NCBI GenBank assembly: GCA_946406305.1
Contig: CAMJKC010000034.1
Span: forward strand, 1 to 12,464
Reading direction: 5' to 3'
Length of the DNA: 12,464 nt
Source: an uncultured Lachnospiraceae bacterium
GTDB taxonomy: Bacteria; Bacillota; Clostridia; Lachnospirales; Lachnospiraceae
Shown here one piece after another: positions 1 to 6,522 of this stretch (position 1 is the stretch's first letter; each line of letters starts with the position of its first letter). The notes below the pieces were generated by a model. The model was not told the origin of the DNA. It made no database searches and saw only the letters and a list, made by a program, of their open reading frames with translations. The translations under genes were made by a program, and so were the position numbers.

Positions 1-188
1 GAAAAAGGATTGCATCTTAATATTCTTTTTATCATTAAAAAACTCCCTTTTAAAGCACCATATTTTTTTATTGCTTCCATAGAATATTCTGAACAGGTCG
101 GAATATACTTACACTTACAAAATAATGATACTGTAGGCGATATATATTTTTTATATCCTTTTATTAAAAATAATAATATCTCTTTAAT
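1..188 (-). CDS. yidD: Membrane protein insertion efficiency factor YidD (3' end cut off by window edge)
   Basis: Small membrane-associated protein thought to help the YidC/Sec insertion machinery; normally found between rnpA and yidC. The reverse-strand frame encodes 62 residues before the window ends. It shows the family pattern: an N-terminal amphipathic stretch ending in KKYISP (residues 13-18), a C-x-Y-I-P-T-C-S-E-Y segment (26-35), then A-I-K-K-Y-G and R-I-L-R-C-N-P at the edge. The frame has no ATG, GTG or TTG between its upstream stop (206-204) and the conserved region. Alignment with typical YidD proteins (M-K-x-hydrophobic...YISP) puts the start at ATT, 188-186, which overlaps the rnpA stop. 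An AAAGGA at 205-200 could serve as ribosome binding site, 11 nt away. The family call is secure; the ATT start is inference. Confidence 0.88.
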   Translation of the reverse strand, partial: MKEILLFLIKGYKKYISPTVSLFCKCKYIPTCSEYSMEAIKKYGALKGSFLMIKRILRCNPF

Positions 189-531
189 TTTTTTCTTGTT
201 CCTTTAAAATATTTTTTCTTTTACACAAAAATAAAAAATTTCTTTTTAATTCTTCATAAGTTGCTTCTTTTGCACTTCTTTTACACACTATTATTACATC
301 ATAAAAATCTTTTATGTTTTTCTTTTCTTCTCTATATATTTCTCTTAATCTTCTTATAATAGTATGTCTTACAACAGAATTTCCTACTTTTTTTGAAACT
401 GAAAATCCTATTCTTTTTTCTTTTTCATTTTTTCCAATATATAAAGTCATTATATTATTAGTTATATAATTTTTTTCTTCATATATTTTTTTATATTCTC
501 TATTTTTCTTTAAAGAATTAAAATTTTTCAC
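184..531 (-). CDS. rnpA: Ribonuclease P protein component
   Basis: Basic protein subunit of RNase P, which assists the catalytic RNA in 5' maturation of pre-tRNA. It is 115 residues, normal for the family, and lysine/arginine rich. Recognisable segments are RIGFSVSKKVGNSVVR (40-55), R-R-L-R-E-I-Y-R (60-67) and a C-terminal half with DVIIVCKRSA and TYEELKRNF. The signature RNR motif that usually follows GN-x-V-V reads R55-H56-T57 instead of R-N-R, which is unusual because this motif contacts RNase P RNA. The start is GTG (531-529), sharing one base with the rpmH stop (TAGTG), so translation is probably coupled to rpmH. A purine-rich GGAAG lies about 17 nt upstream inside rpmH. Its own stop overlaps the inferred yidD start. 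The placement beside rpmH at the origin supports the assignment. Confidence 0.95.
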   Translation of the reverse strand: MKNFNSLKKNREYKKIYEEKNYITNNIMTLYIGKNEKEKRIGFSVSKKVGNSVVRHTIIRRLREIYREEKKNIKDFYDVIIVCKRSAKEATYEELKRNFLFLCKRKNILKEQEKN

Positions 532-665
532 TATACTGCTATCTTTTTTCTTCCTTTTTTTCTTCTTGCAGACAATACTTTTCTTCCTTGTTTTGTACTC
601 ATACGGCTTCTAAATCCATGTACTTTGTTTCTTTGCCTTTTTTTAGGCTGCAATGTCATCTTCAT
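531..665 (-). CDS. rpmH: 50S ribosomal protein L34
   Basis: Very small, highly basic protein of the large ribosomal subunit; 44 residues, the usual L34 size. The translation has the hallmark segments T-L-Q-P-K-K-R-Q-R (4-12), K-V-H-G-F-R-S-R-M-S-T (14-24), G-R-K-V-L-S-A-R-R (27-35) and K-G-R-K-K (37-41). The start at 665-663 is set by a strong Shine-Dalgarno AAGGAG (678-673) 7 nt upstream; a second ATG two codons later is spaced less well. It is the first gene of a leftward rpmH-rnpA-yidD operon diverging from dnaA, driven by the consensus promoter at 701-729. The TAG stop shares a base with the rnpA GTG. Confidence 0.97.
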   Translation of the reverse strand: MKMTLQPKKRQRNKVHGFRSRMSTKQGRKVLSARRKKGRKKIAV

Positions 666-672
666 CTTTTTT

Positions 673-678
673 CTCCTT
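673..678 (-). promoter_or_regulatory. Strong ribosome binding site of rpmH
   Basis: Read on the minus strand this is AAGGAG, 7 nt before the ATG at 665. It decides the rpmH start, and contrasts with dnaA on the other side of the gap, which has no such site. Confidence 0.85.
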
Positions 679-700
679 AATAATTTTAATAAACTTAAAT

Positions 701-729
701 ATTATAAGTTATTTTATAGTAATTGTCAA
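701..729 (-). promoter_or_regulatory. Consensus sigma70-type promoter for rpmH-rnpA-yidD
   Basis: On the minus strand, a perfect -35 TTGACA (729-724), a 17-nt spacer and a perfect -10 TATAAT (706-701). The expected start point is near 694 (a G on the minus strand), giving a leader of about 29 nt to the rpmH ATG. Both hexamers matching consensus with ideal spacing is notable and fits a highly expressed ribosomal-protein operon. Confidence 0.88.
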
Positions 730-738
730 ATACTATAT

Positions 739-763
739 TTATTAACATTTTTTTTGTTAATAA
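739..763. repeat. Perfect 9-bp inverted repeat, arms TTATTAACA / TGTTAATAA with T7 spacer
   Basis: The left arm is 739-747, the spacer is seven T residues (748-754), and the right arm is 755-763. The arms are exact reverse complements. A further partial copy follows at 766-774. It lies 10 bp upstream of the rpmH -35 box and about 130 bp upstream of dnaA. It could be a pair of oppositely oriented DnaA-binding sites of a variant type, or an operator for the divergent promoters. As an RNA hairpin it would contain only one G-C pair per arm, so a terminator role is unlikely. Confidence 0.6.
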
Positions 764-856
764 TTTGTTAATTTCCCTAATTTTTTGTTTGTTTCTTTCT
801 ATATAATATACTTGTTTAAAAAATTTAATTATTTTTATTTTTTCAACATTTTTTTA

Positions 857-885
857 TTGATATTTTTGTTTTTTTTTTATATAAT
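857..885 (+). promoter_or_regulatory. dnaA promoter, immediately upstream of the ATG
   Basis: A -35 TTGATA (857-862; one mismatch from TTGACA), a 17-nt spacer and a perfect -10 TATAAT (880-885). The start point is predicted near 891-894, at most about 3 nt before the dnaA ATG at 894. There is no Shine-Dalgarno before the ATG, consistent with leaderless mRNA. Another TATAAT at 802-807 lacks a matching -35 box at normal spacing. Confidence 0.72.
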
Positions 886-893
886 TACCCATT

Positions 894-2261
894 ATGAATA
901 AAATTTTTGATAAAATTAATGCTAATTGGGCTTTAATAAAGAAAAAACTTCTTGATGAAAATGAAGATATTTCCCCAGCTTTTTTTGAAGCTTTTATTGA
1001 TCCTTTAAAAGTTGTAAAATTTGAAAATAAAACCCTTTATATAAAAGTTCCTGAGGAAATGTACATAAATATTTTAGAAAAAAGACTAATAAATAAATTT
1101 CTAAAAATTAGTATTTCTGAAATTATTGACATTCCTATATCTTCTTTTGAAATATCTTTTTTAGCAGATTTTTATAACTCAAAATATGACAATTCAACTA
1201 TTTCAAAAAATATTTTAGAAAAAAAACTTTCTAAAATAAAAGTAGATCCAAAAAATACTTTTGAAAATTTTATAGAAGGTGAATCTAATAGACTTGCTTA
1301 TGGATGTTCTGTCGCTGTTTCAGATACTCCTGGAGAAATTTATAATCCTCTCGTTATTTATGGAGGAACTGGGCTTGGAAAAACTCACCTTTTACATGCT
1401 ATTTCTCATCATGTTTTAGAAAAAAATGAAGATTTTAATATTTTATATATTTCATGCCAAGAATTTATAACAAATGTATATTTGTCAGTTAAAAATCATA
1501 CAATAGATGATTTAAAATTAAAATATAAATCTTTAGATATGTTAATAATTGATGATATTCAGTTTATTTCAAATAAAACAGAATCTCAAAATATACTCTT
1601 TGATATTTTTAATTCTCTTTGGGGAGAAAAAAAACAAATTATATTATCTTCTGATAAACCTATAAAAGAAATTGACAATATTGATGATAGAATTAAATCA
1701 AGATTTTCTTGGGGAGTGTCTTGCGATGTAAAACCTCCAGATTTAGAAACAAGAATTGCAATTCTTCTAAAAAAACAAGAAGTTTTAAATCCAACTTTTC
1801 CTATAGATATAAGTATTATAAAGTATATTGCACAATCAGTAAAAACAAATATTAGAGAATTAGAAGGAAGTTTTAAAAAAATTATTGCTGCTTCTAATTT
1901 AGAAAAAAGTTCTCTTACATTAGAACAAGCAAAAGAAATTTTAGACATTTCTTCACAAAAAAATAACAATAAAATAACACCAGAAATAATAATAAACACA
2001 GTTTCAGAAGTTTTAGATATTCCATTTGTTGATATTTGTGGAAAAAGTAGAAAAACAGAATTTGTTTATTCAAGAAATATAAGTATTTATCTTTGTAGAA
2101 AACACATACCAGATATAACACAAGAAAAAATAGGCAAATATTTTGGAGATAGAGACCATTCTACTATTATACATAGTTGTAAACAAATAGAAAAAGATAT
2201 TAAATCAAATAAAAACTTACAAGAAGACATTAAAACAATAGAAAAAAGATTGTTTACATAA
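894..2261 (+). CDS. dnaA: Chromosomal replication initiator protein DnaA
   Basis: AAA+ ATPase that binds origin DNA and opens it to start chromosome replication. 455 residues, normal length. Domain I (about 1-85) carries the usual helical start with W12. A short variable linker follows (about 86-118). The AAA+ core shows Walker A GGTGLGKT (157-164), Walker B LIIDDIQF (217-224), sensor I LSSDKP (251-256), a likely arginine finger R270 in K-S-R-F-S-W-G, and sensor II R-E-L-E-G (321-325). Domain IV binds DNA: S-R-N-I-S-I-Y-L (393-400) and the signature D-R-D-H-S-T-I-I-H (419-427), with Ser where many homologues have the first Thr of RDHTT. The ATG is supported by an intact domain I; the next in-frame ATG (residue 56) would destroy it. 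No ribosome binding site precedes it. The 5' half has no G-over-C excess, unlike the genes downstream. Confidence 0.98.
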   Translation: MNKIFDKINANWALIKKKLLDENEDISPAFFEAFIDPLKVVKFENKTLYIKVPEEMYINILEKRLINKFLKISISEIIDIPISSFEISFLADFYNSKYDNSTISKNILEKKLSKIKVDPKNTFENFIEGESNRLAYGCSVAVSDTPGEIYNPLVIYGGTGLGKTHLLHAISHHVLEKNEDFNILYISCQEFITNVYLSVKNHTIDDLKLKYKSLDMLIIDDIQFISNKTESQNILFDIFNSLWGEKKQIILSSDKPIKEIDNIDDRIKSRFSWGVSCDVKPPDLETRIAILLKKQEVLNPTFPIDISIIKYIAQSVKTNIRELEGSFKKIIAASNLEKSSLTLEQAKEILDISSQKNNNKITPEIIINTVSEVLDIPFVDICGKSRKTEFVYSRNISIYLCRKHIPDITQEKIGKYFGDRDHSTIIHSCKQIEKDIKSNKNLQEDIKTIEKRLFT

Positions 2262-2384
2262 TTTTTTTATAAACAAGTTTTTATTCTAAAAAAAACTATA
2301 AAATAAAGCAAAAAACATACTTATAAACATATTAACTTTGCTTATTATAATTATTAATAAATATAAATAATAAAGAGGAAAAAT
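2262..2384. other. dnaA-dnaN intergenic region, candidate second origin element
   Basis: 123 bp, almost entirely A and T, non-coding. It holds two identical direct repeats TTATAAACA (2267-2275 and 2321-2329), 54 bp apart, each one mismatch from TTATNCACA. A related inverted form, TGTTTACATAA, overlaps the dnaA stop (2251-2261). The right end (2341-2374) is pure A/T after its first base. In Bacillus-type origins the dnaA-dnaN gap holds the DnaA box cluster and the unwinding element; this layout would fit that, but no consensus box is present. The gap also holds the dnaN ribosome binding site and a possible dnaN promoter. Confidence 0.45.
2346..2351 (+). promoter_or_regulatory. Possible -10 element for a dnaN promoter
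   Basis: A perfect TATAAT ends 33 nt before the dnaN ATG. The expected -35 window has only poor matches (for example TTATAA at 2321-2326 with a 19-nt spacer) and there is no TGn extension. In such AT-rich DNA a chance TATAAT is likely, so this is tentative. Confidence 0.3.
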
Positions 2385-3500
2385 ATGAAAATTAAAATTT
2401 CTAAAAAATCTTTTTTAATTTCACTCAATATTGTGAAAAATGCACTTCCTACAAATACTACTTTTCCTATTTTTAGTTGTATTTTAATAGATGCAACGAA
2501 AAAAGAAATAGTTCTTTTATCTTCAAATACGGAAATTTCAATAAAAACAAAAGCAGAAGGTATTATAGAAGAAAAAGGAATAATTGCAATAGAAGGAAAT
2601 TTTTTAATAAATGTTATAAACACAATGCCAAATAATGAAGAAGATATATTTATAACAAGTGATGAAAAAAATAATTGTATGATTACTTGTGGAAATATAG
2701 AAGAAAAGTTTATGGGAAAAAATCCCGATGATTTTCCTTCTTTATCTTCTTTTAGTAAAGATAATTGTGTAATAATAAGTGAATTTATATTAAAGAAAAT
2801 GATTGAAAAAACAATTATTGCTGTAAGTAAAAATAAAAAAGAAGAAAATAAAAATACAAAAGGAATTTTTATAGAAGTTGATAAGGAAAATATTTTATTT
2901 AGATCAATGGATAATTATAGGATAGCAATTATAAAACAAAAATTAAAAGATAAATATGAAAAAATAAATTCTTTAGTTCCAGGAAAGACATTTGAAGAAG
3001 TTTTAAAAATAATAAAAGGTGAAATAGATAAAGATGTAAAAATTTATTTTAATGAAAATTTAATTGCTCTTGAAATAGAAGATACACTTATATTATCAAC
3101 AATAATAAAAGAAAAATACATAAATGTAGAAAGATTATTAAATAGTGAGCACAATACAAGAGTAATAATAGATAGAAAAAGTTTATTAGAAAGTATAAAT
3201 AGAACAAAAAATTATATAAATAGAATTGATGAAAAACCAGTTATTTTTGACATTAAAGAAAATAAAATAATAATTAAATTTCAATCATTAAATGGAGAAT
3301 ATAAAGAAGAGATAAAAATAAAAAATACTGGAAAAGAAGTAATGACAGCTTTTATGCAAGACCATATATATTCTATTTTAAATGTTATAGAAGAGGATGA
3401 AATAAATTTATATTTGAATAAGAGTCAAGACCCTATGATAATAAAAGATCAAAAAGAAAATTATATATATTTGATATTAGCATCTTCTTTTAGTAAATAA
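2385..3500 (+). CDS. dnaN: DNA polymerase III beta subunit (sliding clamp)
   Basis: Ring-shaped processivity clamp that tethers the replicative polymerase to DNA and serves as docking site for other replication and repair proteins. 371 residues, the normal length for three repeated clamp domains. Family features include the N-terminal LPTNTTFPIF (21-30), the first-domain end D-D-F-P-S-L (115-120), V-P-G-K-T-F-E-E-V-L-K (198-208), the clamp signature LSTIIKEKYINVERLL (237-252), and the C-terminal P-M-I-I-K-D (350-355) followed by Y-L-I-L-A-S (362-367). The C-terminus lacks the common M-P-M-R ending and reads ASSFSK. The start is supported by GAGG (2375-2378) 6 nt before the ATG. The stop lies 1 nt before recF. 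Confidence 0.96.
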   Translation: MKIKISKKSFLISLNIVKNALPTNTTFPIFSCILIDATKKEIVLLSSNTEISIKTKAEGIIEEKGIIAIEGNFLINVINTMPNNEEDIFITSDEKNNCMITCGNIEEKFMGKNPDDFPSLSSFSKDNCVIISEFILKKMIEKTIIAVSKNKKEENKNTKGIFIEVDKENILFRSMDNYRIAIIKQKLKDKYEKINSLVPGKTFEEVLKIIKGEIDKDVKIYFNENLIALEIEDTLILSTIIKEKYINVERLLNSEHNTRVIIDRKSLLESINRTKNYINRIDEKPVIFDIKENKIIIKFQSLNGEYKEEIKIKNTGKEVMTAFMQDHIYSILNVIEEDEINLYLNKSQDPMIIKDQKENYIYLILASSFSK

Positions 3501-3501
3501 A

Positions 3502-4593
3502 ATGTATATAAAAAGAATTAAAATTAAAAATTTTAGGAATTATGAAAATTTAGATTTAGAGTTTGATGAAAATATAAATATAATTTATGGAAAAAATGCA
3601 CAAGGAAAAACAAATTTATTAGAAGCTATTTATATTTCTTCTATGAGTAAATCTCATAAAAATGTAAAAGATAATGAATTGATAAAATTTAATGAAGAAG
3701 AAGCTCATATAAAAGAAGAAATAATAGAAAAAGAAAAAAGTTTTATAATAGATATACATATAAAAAAAAATAAAAATAAAGGAATTGCAATAAATAAAAA
3801 AAAGGTAGAAAAGGTTTCCGAATTTTTAGGAATATCAAATGTTGTTTTTTTTGCGTCAGAGGACCTTAATATAATAAAAGAAGGTCCAAATAAGAGAAGA
3901 AAATTTTTAGATTTATATATTTGTCAATTAGAAAGTATATATGTAAAATATTTATCAAAATATAATAAAATTTTAAACCAAAGAAATAATTTATTAAAAG
4001 AATTAAACATAAAAAAAAATAAGGAATTATATGAAACTTTAGATATATGGGATGAACAATTAGTTAAATATGGAAATGAAATTATAAAAAAGAGAGAAGA
4101 AAATATAAGAGAGATAGAAAAAGAAGTTTTTAAAAAACATTTAATAATATCAGAAAAAAAAGAAAAAATAAAAATAGAATATAAAAAAAATGTAGAAGAA
4201 AATAATTTTTTAAAAAAATTGAAAGAAGAAAGAGAAAATGATATAAAAAATAATATAACTTCAGTAGGACCACATAGAGATGATATAAAATTTTACATAA
4301 ATGATATGGATATAAAAAAATATGGATCTCAAGGGCAGCAGAGAACAATTTCTATAGCATTAAAATTTGCAGAAGTAGAAAATATAAAAAATAAAAAAAA
4401 TGAAAGTCCAATTTTTTTATTAGATGATGTTTTTTCAGAATTAGATGAAAATAGACAAAAAATAATTGTTGAAAATGTAAATGAAATGCAGACAATTATA
4501 ACTTGTACAGGAATACCAATAAAAATATTAAAAATATTAAAACCAAATAGAATAATAAAAATAGATAATGGAAAAGCAGAAATAAAAAAATAA
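3502..4593 (+). CDS. recF: DNA replication and repair protein RecF
   Basis: SMC-like ATPase that loads RecA at single-strand gaps with RecO and RecR. 363 residues, typical size. It shows the N-terminal I-K-N-F-R-N-Y (8-14), Walker A G-K-N-A-Q-G-K-T-N (30-38), the RecF segment P-N-K-R-R-K-F-L-D (129-137), a lysine/glutamate-rich coiled-coil middle (about 150-250), V-G-P-H-R-D-D (255-261), the ABC signature S-Q-G-Q-Q-R (276-281) and Walker B L-L-D-D-V-F-S-E-L-D (306-315). Only 1 nt separates it from dnaN and no clear ribosome binding site is present, so translational coupling to dnaN is likely. The small S4-domain gene (yaaA) that often lies between dnaN and recF in Firmicutes is absent. Confidence 0.97.
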   Translation: MYIKRIKIKNFRNYENLDLEFDENINIIYGKNAQGKTNLLEAIYISSMSKSHKNVKDNELIKFNEEEAHIKEEIIEKEKSFIIDIHIKKNKNKGIAINKKKVEKVSEFLGISNVVFFASEDLNIIKEGPNKRRKFLDLYICQLESIYVKYLSKYNKILNQRNNLLKELNIKKNKELYETLDIWDEQLVKYGNEIIKKREENIREIEKEVFKKHLIISEKKEKIKIEYKKNVEENNFLKKLKEERENDIKNNITSVGPHRDDIKFYINDMDIKKYGSQGQQRTISIALKFAEVENIKNKKNESPIFLLDDVFSELDENRQKIIVENVNEMQTIITCTGIPIKILKILKPNRIIKIDNGKAEIKK

Positions 4594-4603
4594 AGAGGAA
4601 AAA

Positions 4604-6511
4604 ATGGAAAAAGAAAATTATGGTTCAGAACAAATACAAATTTTAGAAGGTTTAGAAGCAGTAAGAAAAAGACCTGGAATGTATATAGGGAGTACTAATG
4701 AAAGAGGACTTCATCATTTAGTATATGAAATAGTTGACAATTCTGTTGATGAAGCTCTTGCAGGTTTTTGTAAGGAAATTACTGTAACTATAGAAAAAGA
4801 TAATTCTATAAGAGTTATAGATGATGGAAGAGGAATACCTGTTGATATAAAAGAAGGGTATGGAATATCTGCTCTTGAAATAGTATATACAAAACTTCAT
4901 GCAGGAGGAAAATTTGGTGGAGGAGGATATAAAGTAAGTGGAGGATTACATGGTGTAGGTTCTTCTGTTGTAAATGCTCTTTCAAAAAAGTTAGAAGTAA
5001 GTGTTTACAGAAATGGAAAAATATATTATCAAGAGTATGAAAAAGGAAATCCAAAAGAAAGAGTAAAAGTAATAGGAGAATGTGATAAAGAAAAAACAGG
5101 AACAGAAGTCCATTTTTATCCAGATGAAACTATTTTTGAGACAGTAGAATTTAATTATAATATATTAAAAACAAGATTTAAAGAAACAGCTTTTTTAACA
5201 AAAGGGCTAAAAATAATTTTAATAGATGAAAGAAATGATAAAAAAGAAATTTTTTATTATGAAGGTGGAATAAAAGAATTTATAGAATATATAAATAAAG
5301 GAAAAAATCCTATATATAAAGAAATTTTTTATTGTGAAGGAAAAAAAGAAAATGTATATGTAGAAATTGCGATGCAACATAATGAGAGTTATCAAGAAAT
5401 TATATATTCTTTTGTAAATAATATAAATACTCCTGAAGGAGGAACTCATTTAACAGGATTTAAAAATAGTCTTACAAAAGTAATAAATGACTATGCGAGA
5501 GAAAAGAAAATATTAAAAGATAATGAAGAAAATTTAGTAGGTGAAGATATAAGAGAAGGTCTAACTGCGATAATTTCTGTAAAAGTAGAAGAACCTCAGT
5601 TTGAAGGACAAACAAAACAAAAATTAGGAAATTCAGAAGTTCAATTTATTGTTCAAACAGTTTTTGGAGAAAATTTAAAATATTTTTTGGAACAAAATCC
5701 AAAAGTAGCAAAAATAATTTGTGAAAAATCTGTTTTAGCAAGAAGAGCAAGAGAAGCTGCAAGAAAAGCAAGAGATTTAACAAGAAGAAAATCTGCTCTT
5801 GAAGGAGGAGGACTTCCTGGAAAACTTGTAGATTGTAGTGAAAGAGATGCAAGCAAATGTGAGATATTTATTGTTGAGGGAGATAGTGCATTGGGACCTG
5901 CTAAAGAAGGAAGAAATAGTAAATATCAAGCAGTAATGCCTCTAAGAGGAAAAATTTTAAATGTAGAAAAAGCAAATGAACATAAAATGTATAACAATGA
6001 AGAAATAACAGGAATGATAACTGCTTTTGGAACAGGAATAAAAAATGATTTTGATATTAAAAAACTTAGATACGATAAAATTATAATTATGACAGATGCA
6101 GATGTAGATGGAGCACATATAGCAACTTTAATGCTTACATTTTTATATAGATTTTTACCAGAACTTATAAAACAAGGACATGTGTATATAGCACAACCAC
6201 CACTTTTTAAAGTTCAAAAAGGAAAAAATATGATGTATGCCTACACAGAAGAAGAAAGAGATAAATATATAGAAAATTTTGGAGGAAAAGCAACTGTAAC
6301 AAGATTTAAAGGACTTGGAGAAATGGATACAGAAGAATTGGCAGAGACAACTATGGACCCTGAATCAAGAATATTATTAAAAGTAAATATGAATGAAAAT
6401 GCAGTAAGCGAATTAGATTTAACTTTTACAACTCTTATGGGGGATGAAGTAGAACCAAGAAGAGTATTTATTGAACAAAATGCAAAATATGTAAAAAATT
6501 TAGATATATAA
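4604..6511 (+). CDS. gyrB: DNA gyrase subunit B
   Basis: ATPase subunit of DNA gyrase, which introduces negative supercoils with GyrA. 635 residues, normal for the short GyrB form. GHKL ATPase: E42 and N46 in Y-E-I-V-D-N-S, D-D-G-R-G-I-P (73-79), the glycine-rich lid around 101-120 with G-L-H-G-V-G (114-119), and the transducer lysine motif Q-T-K-Q-K-L-G-N (336-343). TOPRIM: E-G-D-S-A (425-429), P-L-R-G-K-I-L-N (446-453) and D-A-D-V-D-G-A-H (498-505). The C-terminus has R-F-K-G-L-G-E-M (567-574) and P-R-R-V-F-I (618-623). After EGDSA the usual G-G-S-A-K reads L-G-P-A-K. Ribosome binding site AGAGG (4594-4598) is 5 nt before the ATG; the 13-nt string around it also precedes dnaN. GyrB is preferred to ParE because of the recF context and the gyrA downstream. 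Confidence 0.96.
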   Translation: MEKENYGSEQIQILEGLEAVRKRPGMYIGSTNERGLHHLVYEIVDNSVDEALAGFCKEITVTIEKDNSIRVIDDGRGIPVDIKEGYGISALEIVYTKLHAGGKFGGGGYKVSGGLHGVGSSVVNALSKKLEVSVYRNGKIYYQEYEKGNPKERVKVIGECDKEKTGTEVHFYPDETIFETVEFNYNILKTRFKETAFLTKGLKIILIDERNDKKEIFYYEGGIKEFIEYINKGKNPIYKEIFYCEGKKENVYVEIAMQHNESYQEIIYSFVNNINTPEGGTHLTGFKNSLTKVINDYAREKKILKDNEENLVGEDIREGLTAIISVKVEEPQFEGQTKQKLGNSEVQFIVQTVFGENLKYFLEQNPKVAKIICEKSVLARRAREAARKARDLTRRKSALEGGGLPGKLVDCSERDASKCEIFIVEGDSALGPAKEGRNSKYQAVMPLRGKILNVEKANEHKMYNNEEITGMITAFGTGIKNDFDIKKLRYDKIIIMTDADVDGAHIATLMLTFLYRFLPELIKQGHVYIAQPPLFKVQKGKNMMYAYTEEERDKYIENFGGKATVTRFKGLGEMDTEELAETTMDPESRILLKVNMNENAVSELDLTFTTLMGDEVEPRRVFIEQNAKYVKNLDI

Positions 6512-6522
6512 AAGGAGAAGAT

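Larger units (their letters stand above)
666..893. other. rpmH-dnaA intergenic region, likely part of the replication origin
   Basis: A 228-bp gap with no coding potential on either strand, extremely A/T rich, with several T runs on the plus strand. It lies between divergent rpmH and dnaA, the commonest site of bacterial oriC. It contains the rpmH promoter, an inverted repeat of TTATTAACA, a third partial copy of that motif (TGTTAATTT, 766-774) and the dnaA promoter. I find no exact TTATCCACA-type DnaA box in it. TTATTAACA differs from TTATNCACA at one base. The origin call rests on gene context, AT richness and the skew change around dnaA; the exact unwinding site cannot be read from the sequence. 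Confidence 0.6.

Noticed and set aside
10..207. 65-codon open frame on the plus strand at the left edge
   Set aside because: It lies over yidD, whose conserved motifs are clear on the opposite strand; its own translation is low-complexity and hydrophobic with no ribosome binding site.
802..807. Second TATAAT upstream of dnaA as an additional promoter
   Set aside because: No acceptable -35 box at 15-19 nt spacing and no TGn extension; the element at 857-885 fits far better.
2276..2297. Hairpin after dnaA, arms AGTTTTT / AAAAACT with an 8-nt loop, considered as dnaA terminator
   Set aside because: Only one G-C pair in a 7-bp stem and no following T run; chance pairing is expected in such AT-rich DNA.
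4903..4947. Cluster of GGAGG-like sequences in gyrB, considered as internal ribosome binding sites
   Set aside because: They encode the glycine-rich ATP lid of GyrB and no separate reading frame begins after them.
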